Shown piece after piece: positions 11,447-25,206 of a DNA stretch of 64,000 nucleotides. Location: the NCBI GenBank assembly GCA_963682055.1, contig OY821740.1, forward strand, positions 48,442,795-48,506,794, written 5' to 3'. Position 1 is the stretch's first letter, and the number at the start of each line of letters is the position of its first letter. A model generated the notes under the pieces. It did no database searches, had not been told where the DNA came from, and saw nothing but the letters and a program-made list of their open reading frames with translations. Made by a program: the position numbers and the translations under genes. The stretch is from Primula veris (lineage: Eukaryota; Streptophyta; Magnoliopsida; Ericales; Primulaceae).

Positions 11447-11826
11447 CGAAAGACGTGGCTAAAGATCACTTACATTTGATTAAAACTTACTTTGTGTACC
11501 ACCAACTTTTTGTTTACTATAGCATTGTATTTAATTATTTAGCCTACATAGACGTCAGCAATGACTAAATAATGACCCAGCTTTCACTTGGATAATATTC
11601 AAAACTAGTACTACTAAATCATAATTTTACCAAAAATAAATAAAAAAGAAGAAGAAGATTATTTCAAGAAAGTGACACAAAGCTGCCTTTTTCTTAGAAC
11701 CTTGCAAAAGTCTCCTCTATCCCACTACTACTTAAACAGTAGTGCAAAAGCTCAATCAAACACATATTCAAGAACACACACACTAAAGCATTAATCTCTT
11801 TTTTTCTGTTTGAACAAAGTCAAGTC

Positions 11827-14114
11827 ATGGCACCAATGAAAGTACATGGGAGCACAATGTCAACAGCAGCACAAAGGGTGCTCGTTTGCCTATACGAGAA
11901 AGACCTCGACTTCGAATTTTCACCGGTTGATATGAGAACCGGTGCCCACAAAAAGGAGCCTTTCATCTCACTTAACGTAAGTCATACCGCTTAAAAAGAA
12001 AAATGTGATCGAAAAACGATTACTAATAAGCAAATATTTGATTGAAAAATGCGCTTAAAAAGAAAAATGTGATCGAAAAACGATTACTAATAGGCAAATA
12101 TTTGATTGAAAAATGCGCTTAAAAAGAAAAATGTGATCGAAAAACGATTACTAATAGGCAAATATTTGATTGAAAAATGATTATTGATATTTTGCTGATA
12201 AGCTTACTATTATACTACTGCTGCTAGCTTGTACTGTTTTATGATGTTCTTGCTATAATTTTGTGTAGCCATTTGGTCAAGTGCCGGCCTTTGAAGATGG
12301 AGATCTAGCACTGTTCGGTATGATTTTGCTGTCACACTTTCATTTGAGTATTGTGCTTATGTTACGACCCTTATGGACAAAAGGAGTTTACTGGCAAGCT
12401 TGAAAAGTGAACATCTTGAATTGTGGATGTTTTTACTTTTTAGTGACTATTGGAAAAGTAAATTTATCAGAATCTAGATTAAGAATAGTAGTACAAGTGG
12501 ATGAAAAGTTTAAACTATTTTTTTCAAAAATCAGAAGAATACAGATCTAATACTATGAGGATTCGGAGTTTCGGAATGTGTTGCTAGAAGGGCCAAAAAG
12601 TCAAACAAAACAGATCAAATTGTTATTTGTTTGGTTTGCTAATCTTAAAATAACCGCACGCCTTTCCTGTTCCTTATAGTATTACTGAATTTCTGAAGTA
12701 ATTTTACCGGGTTGGATAAGCAGTCTCATGAACATAGTCTTTCTGTAATCAAACAGGCAACCTAGTACTCGACAAGGTGAGTTCCAAAACACTAGGCCAG
12801 CCCCTAAAGGGTCAACGATTAGTAATTTAAGATATGCAGGGGGTAGCTCAAAGATGTAACTTTCCAAGAATTATGAGGAGTAATGTACAAAATAGAGAAT
12901 AGAGGTTCTGTTAAAAATTACTCTAAAGTCTAAACCAATATATAGCTACATTCCTGCAACTTTGCAACTTATGAATTTCAAAGCAAGTTCTAAAACTTAT
13001 TACAACACCAGCTTGCTTAATCAACTTTAAGAAAGGTATAACACACAAATGAAAGACTGAGACCTTGTTTGGTTGTAGATTTTAATTTCAGCCTCTTTTT
13101 AGCTTAAAATTTGGCCAGTCTTTGGTTAATCAACTGATAAACATGTTTTCAGTATTTTCGCCTGAACAAGCTAGAAACTTTAAGATAGTTTAATCTGATT
13201 TTTCATCAACCTCCTAAACTGCAGCTTATTTGCTAGAAAATCTGCGACAAAACAAGGTTTGATGACATGTGTCATAACCATTATGTCGTAGCCTTTGCAC
13301 AACTAAACACGACAATAGCATCACTTCCACATACACTATTCTGCTATCCTTGCCTTACGACTTTTAAATTTATTACAAAACCGAACTAGCTACAAGAATC
13401 AGCCTTTGTTACATATAAAAACACTAAGAATGGAGATCAAAGCGTTATTTGGCTGCATCTTTCATGCTAGGATTTTTATTGTTTGGTTAAAGCTAAACTT
13501 CATTTGCTTGATCACCTAAAAATTCTCAGGATTTTGGCCTGAAAAAGGTATAACCTCTAAGCTAAATGAACACGGCTTTTCCTCAAACTCCAACACTAAC
13601 TTATTTGCCTAAAACTGCACCCAGACAAGCCCGATTACATGTCATAATCATTGTGCTATACCCTTTGCTTGCAGAGTCAAGGGCAATCAACCAGTACCTA
13701 GCACATACTTATATGGACAAGGGTACTAGCCTTATCATGATGGAGGACCCTAAAAAAATGGCGATAATGGCCGTCTGGATGGAGGTGGAGGCCCACCAGT
13801 TCGACAAAACTGCCGGGAAACTAGCTTGGGAAGCTATTTTCAAGCCTATGTTCGGGCAGGTCCCCGACCCTGCCACATCAGCAGAGGAGGAAGCCAAGCT
13901 GAGCAAGATCCTTGACGTGTACGAGGCTCGTTTGGGTCAGTGTAAGTATATTGGCGGCGATAGTTACAGCCTGGCAGATATGCATCATTTACCTCTCTTA
14001 GGATATTTGATTGAGAGCCAGTTTAAGAGCTTGTTTGAGTCTCGCCCCAATGTGAGCGCGTGGTGTAAGGATATCTTGGCTAGGCCGGCGTGGGCTAAGG
14101 TCAAGGCCATGTGA
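11827..14114 (+). CDS. Glutathione S-transferase, phi class (GSTF), three exons
   Basis: This is the second phi-class GST, divergent from the gene at 6925-8759. Exons are 11827-11976 (50 codons, then GTAAGT), 12269-12317 (49 nt) and 13675-14114, giving 212 aa. Exon 1 carries the serine region GSTMSTAAQRV and HKKEPFISLN. Exon 2 gives PFGQVPAFEDGDLALF. The join restores ESRAINQY, the glutathione-binding motif. The C-terminal domain ends ARPAWAKVKAM. The N-terminal half matches canonical phi GSTs more closely than the neighbour does (KKEPF, VPAFEDGDLALFESRAI). Intron 1 holds a 3 x 64-bp tandem repeat. Intron 2 is long (1357 bases) and holds a MITE. The product is probably a cytosolic glutathione-conjugating or ligand-binding protein. 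Confidence 0.94.
11989..12180. repeat. Three tandem 64-bp units in GST intron 1
   Basis: Units start at 11989, 12053 and 12117 with GCTTAAAAAGAAAAATGTGA. Copies 2 and 3 share AATAGGC where copy 1 has AATAAGC. The array begins 12 bases inside intron 1. Each unit contains GATCGAAAAACGATTACTAA. Confidence 0.95.
13061..13260. mobile_element. Intronic MITE with CCTTGTTTGG / AAACAAGG ends
   Basis: It begins GACCTTGTTTGGTTGTAG and ends GCGACAAAACAAGGTTT, which are inverted ends, inside GST intron 2. A degenerate relative follows at about 13445-13640. It belongs to the family also seen at 19457, 41511, 42798, 43015 and 46013. Confidence 0.55.
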
Positions 14115-15227
14115 GTAAGGAAAATGATTTCCACACAGATCTATACACAGGTTTGTATACAGAGTTGTTAGTTGGCGGTGACTCTCTCACAGATTTATAT
14201 ACATTGATTGGCCAATGTTGTGCAAGAGTCCAGTGCCAAATAATAGATCCATGTACATCTCTGTGAGGAGATCTGTGTAAACTGCTTTTATATCTTGCGA
14301 ATTTCAGTGTCTTCGTGTTGTAAGTATGGAAAAAATAAAGAGGACGTGTCAAGGTCACAACGATGTTGGCCATGTATCGGATTGGTGTTATGTTGCTTTT
14401 GACTTTTCTATGTCGTATTCAGTCAAATTTCTGTTGTATGATCGTTGATAAAACATTTCCCTTGTTTACTTATTTCTATCTACATGTTTTACCATTTCTG
14501 TAAAAGATCATCAGGCCGAAATACTTTTGCTATTCAATGGTTGAGTTAGTGGTTGAACAACTCACAAAAATGCACATACAAAAAGGCAAAGAAAGGTCAA
14601 AACAAGCTATCCTAATTGTTTACCTAACTAGGAAACGAAACTGGTTTTGCCAATTAACTGATAAAGATAAAATATTATTATATAGTTATATACTCTTCGA
14701 CTGTACCTCACCGAATTGACAAATTAGCTGCTTAAACAAAAAGTCTACCACAAATCCTTAAAAAAAGGAGAAAAATATCCAGTTTTTGTCCGATATTAAT
14801 GGATCAAACTATATATTTAGTAAAGAAGTCAAGAATTTGTACCCTTTTGTTCTTAAGCCAGGCGAGACAATACTTGCCTGCTGATGAAAGAGTAGGGGGA
14901 GAACAACCCTTCAATTATGAAAAACCTTTTTAAACTCATGATTTTCTATTCAGAAGCTCAAAAACATAACAGACTTCCACCATGCTCATAAATCTATAGA
15001 AAAACTACTCCAACTAAATCCCGGTTATTCCCCTGCGAGACCCAATCGGCCAATCCTAGTTTTGTGTTTCTACAATTTCTACAATTTGAAAGGAGCTTGA
15101 TGGTTTACAATTTACGAGTTTTGATTCATTTTGCTTATGAACCTTCAGTCCAAATGAGCTCAATACTGTTTTTTTTTTTAATCCCGTATGGATTAAATTT
15201 TTATGCTAATAGCTCATAAGCAACATT
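14115..15227. other. Intergenic between convergent GST and PPR genes
   Basis: The first 180 bases are the GST 3' flank. They form an imperfect inverted repeat (CACACAGATCT near 14133 against AGATCTGTGTA near 14269). The rest is AT-rich with no supported gene. The 60-codon frame at 14537 has no recognisable features. Confidence 0.6.
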
Positions 15228-17192
15228 TTAGGCCTGAGAATCTACCGAGCTCGATCCCAAATCCTTGTTAAACCCCCTTTCTCTCATCAAGCTCCTAACT
15301 TTTTCCGCATCACTCCATCTACCCATCTGCGCGTAAGCATTAGAAAGCACAGCATAGAAAGCACCATTTTCTGGTTCCAATTCAATCGCTTTCCAAGCAC
15401 AAAACTGGGCCAACTCTAAATTTCCATGTGCTTTAGAACCGGTTAATAAAGCACCCCACATTGTTACAGTAGGCTCGATCGGTAATACATTTATAATCCT
15501 TAGAGCTTCTTCAAGGTAACCAGATCTGGCAAATAGATCTACAATACAAGCATAATGTTTTTTAGTGGCGGAAAAGTTATATCTTCCGACAACTAGAGAT
15601 GCAAGTATTTGCTTCCCAGTTTGTAAAAATCCGTTATGACTACAAGCTGAAAGAACCACGGTTAATGTGACTTCATCAGGCTTAACACCCTCAAATTCCA
15701 TTACTGTGAAAAGCCTAATCGCCTTGCATCCGTGTTTAGCTAAAGCAAGTCCCTTAATAAGTGTATTCCATGTATATTCTCCTTTTTTCCCCATGCTATC
15801 GAAAACTACCAACCCATCATTGATTCTCCCGCACTTTCCATACATATCAATCAAAGAGCTTCCCAGTTTCATATCTATCTCCCACCCTTTTTTCTTTACA
15901 TAATTGTGTATCCAAACACCTATCTTGAGGGCCCCACAACCCGAGCAAGCTGCTAAAGCATTCACCATCGTCACTCTATTTGGCTCAACACCCGCATGCA
16001 ACATCTGATCAAACATAAAGAGCGCATTGTCGAATTCTCCAGATTCTCTATACCCAGTGATCATCACGGTCCATGACACAACATCTCTCACAGTTGTTTC
16101 ATTGAACGCTTTTCCACACAAACCCATTTCCCGACACGAGGCATATAAACTCAGCAACGAATTCCTCACGTAAACATCATCAATATGTCCTAGTTTCAAA
16201 ACATGAGTATGCAAAGACTGTCCGTTTATTATGTCCCGGAGATCGGCTAACGCCTTGAAGACAAACGGGAATGTGTAATGGTTCGAATCGACGTAGTTTC
16301 TCTTCATTTCGGCGTAAAAAGACAGCGCCTTTGTAGAAAATTGGGCATGGGATAAGGCTCTGATGAGGTTGTTACAGATGAAAACACAGTGACTTTCGGA
16401 ATATAAAAGACAGGCAGTCTGTAGGTAATCAAGAGATTGGCAAACAGTGATGAAACTGTGAGCAATTCCGGTGTTCAAATAGAGGTCGTAGATGATGAGC
16501 TGGGCTTGGATTTGATCGATGTGAGAACGTGCCGTGCATTTTTTTATTAAAAAGATTAGTTTTTCTGTAAAGCTCTCAGGTTGCGGAAGAGGTTGTCTCA
16601 TTGAACTTTCGCTTAAAGTCCCCTTCTTCGGTTCAAGACCCATATTTAGCTTTTCGGTAAGTTCAACATTTTCCATCTTTTCTTCAATAAGTTCCGCTTT
16701 TTCCATCTTTTCTTCAGTAAGTTCAAAATGTTGCTCAAACACAACAGCAGCATTATCCAATACAGTAGACGAAACAACGTCTTTGTCAGGCATATCAACG
16801 AACACCTCTCGACACAAACCCATGTCCCCACACGGCACATACAAACTAGTCAATGAATTACCAACACGAACATCGCCAATCTGCCCTAGTTTTACAATCT
16901 GGGTATGTAAAGATTGTGCATTTTTAACGTCCCGACAACCGGTTACCTCCTTAAGGGTATTGTTTATTCTAACAATAGTATTTTTATTATGGGCATTGTT
17001 TAAATGATGATAAAAAGTTGTGGTAAAAGAGTGTGAAATTTGGGGGTGTAAGTAGAGATTGTTAATGATGAGTTGAGCTTGGATTTGGTGGATGTGAGAA
17101 AGTGATTTAGAGTTGTTTAATAGATAAATTAATTTGTCAATTAAGGTGATATTAATACTAGTAGTATTAGATTGTGCAAAAGCTGCTCTCAT
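15228..17192 (-). CDS. Pentatricopeptide repeat protein, PLS class with truncated E domain; partial internal duplication
   Basis: PPR proteins bind organelle RNA with one 35-residue repeat per base and guide editing, splicing or processing. The open frame runs from 17345, but the likely start is the ATG at 17192 (MRAAFAQ), because the upstream codons come from an inserted SINE-like sequence; this gives 654 aa. The C-terminal two thirds is a standard PLS array (NHYTFPFVFKALADLRD, DVVSWTVMITGYRESGEFDN, HYACIVDLFARSGYLEEA) followed by an E-type motif ending LGSSSVDSQA, with no DYW domain. About 345 bases at 17105-16761 repeat, in shortened form, the module at 16535-16065 (SHI.QIQAQLI, GQSLHT..LKLG, NSL.SLY, DVVS.TV). 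The copies are joined by a charged linker of repeated LTEEKME-like units (about 16720-16640). The gene has no introns. Targeting to a plastid or mitochondrion is expected but not shown. Confidence 0.85.
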   Translation of the reverse strand: MRAAFAQSNTTSINITLIDKLIYLLNNSKSLSHIHQIQAQLIINNLYLHPQISHSFTTTFYHHLNNAHNKNTIVRINNTLKEVTGCRDVKNAQSLHTQIVKLGQIGDVRVGNSLTSLYVPCGDMGLCREVFVDMPDKDVVSSTVLDNAAVVFEQHFELTEEKMEKAELIEEKMENVELTEKLNMGLEPKKGTLSESSMRQPLPQPESFTEKLIFLIKKCTARSHIDQIQAQLIIYDLYLNTGIAHSFITVCQSLDYLQTACLLYSESHCVFICNNLIRALSHAQFSTKALSFYAEMKRNYVDSNHYTFPFVFKALADLRDIINGQSLHTHVLKLGHIDDVYVRNSLLSLYASCREMGLCGKAFNETTVRDVVSWTVMITGYRESGEFDNALFMFDQMLHAGVEPNRVTMVNALAACSGCGALKIGVWIHNYVKKKGWEIDMKLGSSLIDMYGKCGRINDGLVVFDSMGKKGEYTWNTLIKGLALAKHGCKAIRLFTVMEFEGVKPDEVTLTVVLSACSHNGFLQTGKQILASLVVGRYNFSATKKHYACIVDLFARSGYLEEALRIINVLPIEPTVTMWGALLTGSKAHGNLELAQFCAWKAIELEPENGAFYAVLSNAYAQMGRWSDAEKVRSLMRERGFNKDLGSSSVDSQA

Positions 17193-17351
17193 GGTACCAA
17201 AAGCTAGACCAGAAGTGGTTGATCCAACTGCTTGATATCCGAGTATATCACGCTCACTATCAGTATTCGAACACTGACGCCTGCGAAGCAGGTTTATTTC
17301 CAAACGAGGGTTATTAATTATAAATAAATAAAAAAATGGTACCAAAAGCTA
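17191..17351 (+). mobile_element. SINE-like insertion at the PPR start codon, with 16-bp target duplication
   Basis: ATGGTACCAAAAGCTA occurs at 17191-17206 and again at 17336-17351. The 129 bases between start GACCAGAAGTGGTTGATCC (like a tRNA A box), contain GTATTCGAACACTG about 50 bases on (like a B box), and end in an A-rich tail (ATAAATAAATAAAAAA). A tRNA-derived SINE fits all of this. The left duplication contains the likely ATG of the minus-strand PPR gene. Confidence 0.65.
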
Positions 17352-18144
17352 ACAAAATAGCCAAGAATTGGAGGGAGATTTAAAGGGGAGTGTTATATTT
17401 CTCTCTTTTTTCTCAAATGTCGATAATTTATTTACTAATTACTTATTCATCCTGTAAGTTCATAAATTAATACCTAAAAGGAATGTATAATGTATTATAG
17501 ATCATTGCAGCAGGGGGGTTATTTATTTATATACTTTTGCACTGTTTATCTTCCATTTTTCCAGTTTTGTATTCTAACCGACATGCACAGCCGGCCCAAA
17601 AAATCTTCTTATTTTTTTGGTTGCATGTCGGTAAAAACAAATTATTTTGCCTATTTAAAGAAGTATAAAATTTATTTTTTTTCGAAAATTATTTTCCGTT
17701 ATGATGGGTTGCGTAGTCCGTTCAGACTGTTTGCACATCCTCAAGGTCAGAGCCGACATGTTTATCGTTTTTTATTTATCGTAAGGTCTTGTTTAGTCCG
17801 GATACTTGCGATTGGTATTGTACATCAAATGCGGTGGGGTACACATAACTTGTGTTTGGTTAGATAATGTTATATGAGTCTATAAAAGATGGTCGGACAT
17901 CAAATGCGTAAATAAATGAGTAAATGATCCAAATTTGGTGTATTTGGAGTGCCATGGGATGTGGTTTTGTTAATCCCATATTAATAGTCTGATCATATTT
18001 TCAAAATATACTGGTTCTCAAGACGAATTGGTCCGGCAACCAAACGGGGCCTAAGTGATTGTAAATTAATCAGTAAAACACATTGTTTGAGTTTTTTTTG
18101 GAAGATAAATACTAATTTACCGAAATACCCTATCCATTTTACTT

Positions 18145-18463
18145 ATTACTACTGTCTTCGTTCCCAATTAATTATCGTGCAATTTTGACTGACTTATAAT
18201 ATGTATCAAAATTGTCGAAATAATTTTTTTCCATTTTACTTATTTACGTCTTTGTTCCCAATTAATTATCGTGCAATTTTGACTGACTTATAACATGTAT
18301 CAAAATTGTCGAAATAAATTTTTTTAAAGCTAAATCATATAATTTAATGTTTGAACTATATGATTAACTTTTAAAAAAATTCATTCCGACAATTTTGATA
18401 TAAGCTATTGACCGGTTAAAATTATACATAATTTCGCAATATATAATTGGGAACGGACAGAGT
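18145..18463. mobile_element. Stowaway-like MITE (subfamily 2) with duplicated left end
   Basis: The ends are ACTGTCTTCGTTCCCAATT and AATTGGGAACGGACAGAGTA. The left about 90 bases (CCCAATTAATTATCGTGC through TGTCGAAATAA) occur twice in tandem, near 18162 and 18255. The whole is longer than the usual 230 bp. Confidence 0.75.
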
Positions 18464-18647
18464 AATAGAAAATGCAATGATAAATAAATAAAAAATACAT
18501 AATTAGTAGAAAAATGATTGTTGACTAAATGGAAATACAAATGTTTTAACTCATAATCAACAACTAAATATGTATATATATATTCTCCAAAAAAATAAAT
18601 AAATTCGTTGGCTCTTTCATTCCTATTGTACCAAAGAAGAGAGATAG

Positions 18648-21190
<2,543 letters not shown>

Positions 21191-22333
21191 CTGCAGTGGT
21201 TGTGCTATTTTTGATATACTCTTCATCAGTATGTTGTTATAATTTGTTAGTTTGAATTACGAACTTGTTTTTAAAGAAATTTAATGATTTTGAAGATACT
21301 GCATCATTAGAACTATTTAGAACAACGCCAAGTGTTTACAATGGTTGAGAGAGAAGTGAGGATCGAACCCAAGCTTTGCTTATTCTACCTTTTTCGTTAT
21401 GTTTTAAGAGTAGTTTAATTTTTTGTTGCAGTATAGTCCTGGTCAATTGGTATTGCATACCCTTTTTTTAAGTAAGTTGGTTGAAGAGTTTAGTACTCCG
21501 CCGTATCAGACTGCCAATTGTGAACACAGCTGGTTTTCAAGTTCAAGGTTGTCCTAGTTAAGGACTCGGATGATATTTACAAGGGCAGCAAGATTACAAT
21601 TGTGCGAGCAGAACGAAAAGATTCTGAGATTTACACGTGAAATAAATAGAAACGGAAAACTTTAAACTTGAAACATAAGACGTGGTTTTTATTAGGGGAA
21701 ACAAGTTTCATTGCAGCTATGATTAAAGGTTTAAGGGTCCTTAAAAGTCAGACTTGTAACTGACGGATTGATACTAAAATTAACAAAAATCTCAGTTCAC
21801 AGGATCATTTAAATGGCAATACATGCTTACTCTACCAAATTAGTTCCAGCAGGTACAAAATGAGAAACAATAATAAAACTATAATCTGAGAGATTTAATT
21901 TTAAACTGCATCACACAGATAACAACTTTCTAATTCCACAAGTACAAATTGAAAATTTTGGAAGAGATCTAAATAAAGTGCCTCATTAGAGTCATCTCAT
22001 TGTAGACAATAGTAAATTACAAATCTCAAATACTAACATAGACAGGATGACGAAATGTAGTTTAAATAGGCACATGATTCAATGAGGCATGAATAACCTT
22101 ATAAAAAAAGGAGATATGAATAAAAAGCCTCAATAGAATCATCATCTCATGATAATTTGAAGTTATAATCTACAACAATTCAAATGGACACACACGATTC
22201 AAAGAGGTATGAATAACAGCCCCGGCAGAATATTAATCTCTACCGTGATATCAAATTACACCTTCTAAAACTTGGAAAGAAATGAGATCGAAATGTATAG
22301 TTCAAATAGACATGATTAAAACCAACTCTTACT
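21191..22333. other. Intergenic, no gene seen
   Basis: AT-rich sequence between CoaE and the orphan HSBP exon. No ORF or element with clear ends is visible. Weakly repeated phrases around GAATCATCTCAT and ATGATTCAA occur at 21960-22330. Confidence 0.5.
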
Positions 22334-22473
22334 CTATGAGGAACCATCCTTGAGTTTCATTTCATCACTCTTCTTAGATGGCGCCAAAGGAGAGGGAGAA
22401 CCTTCAGTTCCCATCTCTGCTCTCAGATCATTTATGCTCTGCTCCAACTCATTGATCTTCGACCCCATTTCGT
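22334..22473 (-). pseudogene. Orphan last exon of heat shock factor-binding protein (HSBP)
   Basis: On the minus strand a splice acceptor (ACTAG) is followed at 22473 by AC GAA ATG, then codons for GSKINELEQSINDLRAEMG. A short Ser/Lys tail ends at the stop at 22334-22336. KINELEQSINDLRAEMG is the conserved C-terminal coiled coil of HSBP, a small trimeric coiled-coil protein that binds HSF1-type factors and damps the heat-shock response. The normal preceding exon, with the MTAFVQNLLQQMQTRF heptads, should lie at higher coordinates. I looked by eye through 22550-25200 and around 28400-28640 and did not find it. Either a distant exon exists or this is a fragment. The frame itself is undamaged. 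Confidence 0.6.
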
Positions 22474-22549
22474 CTAGTACTATGAAGTTAAGTAAACCTT
22501 TTACGAGCATGTGATTAAAAACGAACAATAAATTCTAATTTTACACAAA

Positions 22550-25206
22550 CGATTATCTAATTAAGTAACCCAATTACCTGGATAAATTTTCAGATTTCAT
22601 AAGTTTCCTGGTCCTTTATACCAGGAAATAGAAAAACAATCCAAGATTAAACTGCAATGAATCTATATATACCGATACAGTGGCGTCGTATAAAATTATC
22701 CCTTCAAGGGAGCCATGGCAGGAACAAGGTAGTGACAGACTGACAGTATGGTGTCACCGCATGTAGGCACGGCACCCCCGTAATTATAAAAAAAAATGAT
22801 AAATTTTTTTAAAAAAATCAACAATTTAGATACGAGTTATTGGTCGGTTAAAATTGCGCGTGATTTTATATAGAATTTATAACGTGGGAGGTCGGGAGTA
22901 ATACTATTATTCCTTTTTTTTTACATGATTATTCAGACCTTTTGACACTTAATATTAGTTACTATTAAGCTTTTGGAGAAAGTATTGCTTAGATTTTACT
23001 TTTTAGGAGACCATAAAGCAAATAAGTTCAAAATTCAAACTGGGCACATCCAGCTAAAGGTAAGCGCCATTTAAATTACAAATTTCATGGAGTATTTTAT
23101 ACTCTCTTGTAACTTAAAGAAAGGAAAAAACGTTACCTATTTTAACAATGCTAACCAAAATTACTTGGCATTGGAACAAGATTTAGCATTATTTTTCTTT
23201 GATTTTCCGATAGCAAAAAACGTTACCTATTGTAACAAAATTACTTGTTTCTTTGATAACCAAAAAATAGAAAGATAGGACATGACGTTTCCATTGTAGA
23301 AAAGATCCAACAAATTAAATTAGGTAAGAGAAGATCTGTAAGGAACCCATATTTCAATATCATTCTGTTATAATAAGTGAGTCTGACCAATTTAGCCATT
23401 TTTTTCCAAAAATATCACTACACATTTATATTAATTACAATAATACCATATTCACATAAAAATATAAAAAGTAAAAACTAATAAAACTATTTATCACTCT
23501 TTAAAAACCAAACATTCTTTTAAATCTTAAACTATGTTTTTTTTTTTATTATCCACATATTTATATCATAAATATACATATTTTCTATATTTTTATTGCA
23601 TTACGCGCCGCACACGCAACGTGTAGGACACGATTACTAGTTTAGAATAAGATACTACAAACTTGGCGAAAAATGACTTCATCCACAAACAAGTACTTGC
23701 TGCTTAACTAAACAGAAAATGGTAAAAATGAGAATTGAAGAACAGTACTATAACCTACAACTTCAAATATCAGATGAAGAGATTGATATCCCCATGCCAT
23801 CATTTTGTTCATCATATGTGCGTTTTGTGTGTGTAAGTGTGAGTTTTTCCAGAACCGTCAGTTCTAGTATTGTTATCAGAAACATTAATGCTTAATTTTA
23901 GGATTAGTATTAGTATTGCAAAATTTGTATAACTAGTGAAAAGGAGTACCAGAAATGGACGAAGACACGGCCAAGGTTGAAAGCTCTTATATATGAAATA
24001 GGATGCACAAGCAGAAAGGGTTACTCCAAGAGAACCTGATTAATCATGTTAAATAATTCGGATTATCTTTCCCAGTAAATATGATGCTCGGAAATAAACT
24101 GGATCTCAAAAAGACAAGGTGAAGCAAAGTCATGGATCCAGGCATGGAACAATTAGTTTTGTATCATTTCATTTTCTTTCCAATGGGGTCAAAAATCAAT
24201 TGTAGAATACATGAACATGATACCTTCAGCATGAGTAGGCAAAGGTGGAGGATAAAGAAGCACAGTCATCTTTATCGAAACGACGACACTGTCATAGAAC
24301 ATCTCAAAAGTCAAAACAAGTTTCTCTAGTACCAAAAAGAGAACACTTGAAAATCAGAGTAGACTTTGATACAGAAATGAATTAAAGAATACCTGAAAAT
24401 AAGCAACCCAATATGCCTTTTTGGTAGATAAAAGTTTTAGGAGGGTCATAGCAAAGCAATCATTGAAAAGGCGAAGCAAGAAAATGAAGTGCATTCTTTT
24501 CAGTTGCCCAAGTAGTGGAAAAGCCTACCAAGGAAGCTACAAGGAGTAAGAAATTGCACAGTTCCTCAGCAAGATATGCATGTAGCAAATTGATGAATCA
24601 GAGATATCGATGCAAAATTTTCATTATTTTTCACAAAGAACTCCACTTTAACTTGCAGAACATTGTTTGGTTAAGCTGTTAAATTGAGTTCAATTTCAAA
24701 ATTCCACACGTAAAGCAAAATAAGAAATAAGACAATGAAGAGTTCCCTAAGCAAAATATGTATGTAACAGAACCATAAATACATCAATGCCTCGTATCAC
24801 TATTTTCAACAGAAACAAAACTGCAATGTATACAATATATAGAACACATTTAAACAAAATATGCACTTCAACTCTCAGAGAAATTATCAGTTCATATAAT
24901 TTAAAAGGAAGAGTAAACTGAACTCATCGGTCTAAATATAAAAAAAGAAACTGTCATTTGAAAAGGTGATTTGTGAAAGCAATTTAGCGAATTTCCAACA
25001 AAATCAATCCATGACCAATATATAGCCAATATAAAGAAGAAAGAAAGAATAAATAAAGTATGGCAATTGGCATAGAGAAACAAATTAGTAAGTTACCACT
25101 AACGCGAGGGAGACCCCACTCAGTGGCAACCTTCGGAGGAAAAATGTGCTCTCGAGCAACGAACTTCCAAAAAATTTGATCCATGAATATGATTATGCCA
25201 CGTAAG
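22550..25206. other. Intergenic, repeat remnants
   Basis: This holds half of a Stowaway-like MITE (about 22790-22905; left arm lost) and a short Helitron-like element (23360-23640). The last about 300 bases are the 3' flank of the PPR-DYW gene. No coding sequence is supported, including the missing HSBP exon. Confidence 0.55.
23360..23640 (+). mobile_element. Short non-autonomous Helitron-like element
   Basis: This 281-bp sequence starts TCATTCTGTTATAATAAGT and ends GATTACTAG, sitting between A (23359) and T (23641). Just before the 3' end lies a small hairpin, ACACG-CAA-CGTGT. A TC start, CTRR end, 3' hairpin and A/T insertion site are Helitron hallmarks. Relatives are at 59352, 61711-62036 and 62073-62292. 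Confidence 0.65.

Larger units (their letters stand above)
8867..11826. other. Intergenic region between the divergent GST genes
   Basis: This is about 3 kb with no convincing ORF. It holds a dispersed repeat copy (9031-9330), a Stowaway-like MITE (9725-9954), a hAT-type MITE (9975-10294), a possible LTR remnant (about 10570-10745) and a long TA microsatellite (11397-11445). It must include the promoter of the plus-strand GST gene. A TATA-like site for that gene was not clear. Confidence 0.6.

Noticed and set aside
14130..14290. Imperfect inverted repeat after the second GST gene as a miRNA precursor
   Set aside because: Arms are short and poorly paired, with a large irregular loop; no mature-miRNA-like block is recognised.
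17490..17867. 125-codon plus-strand frame in the PPR-CoaE gap
   Set aside because: No start context, domain or repeat signature; high Phe/Tyr content as expected from AT-rich noncoding DNA.
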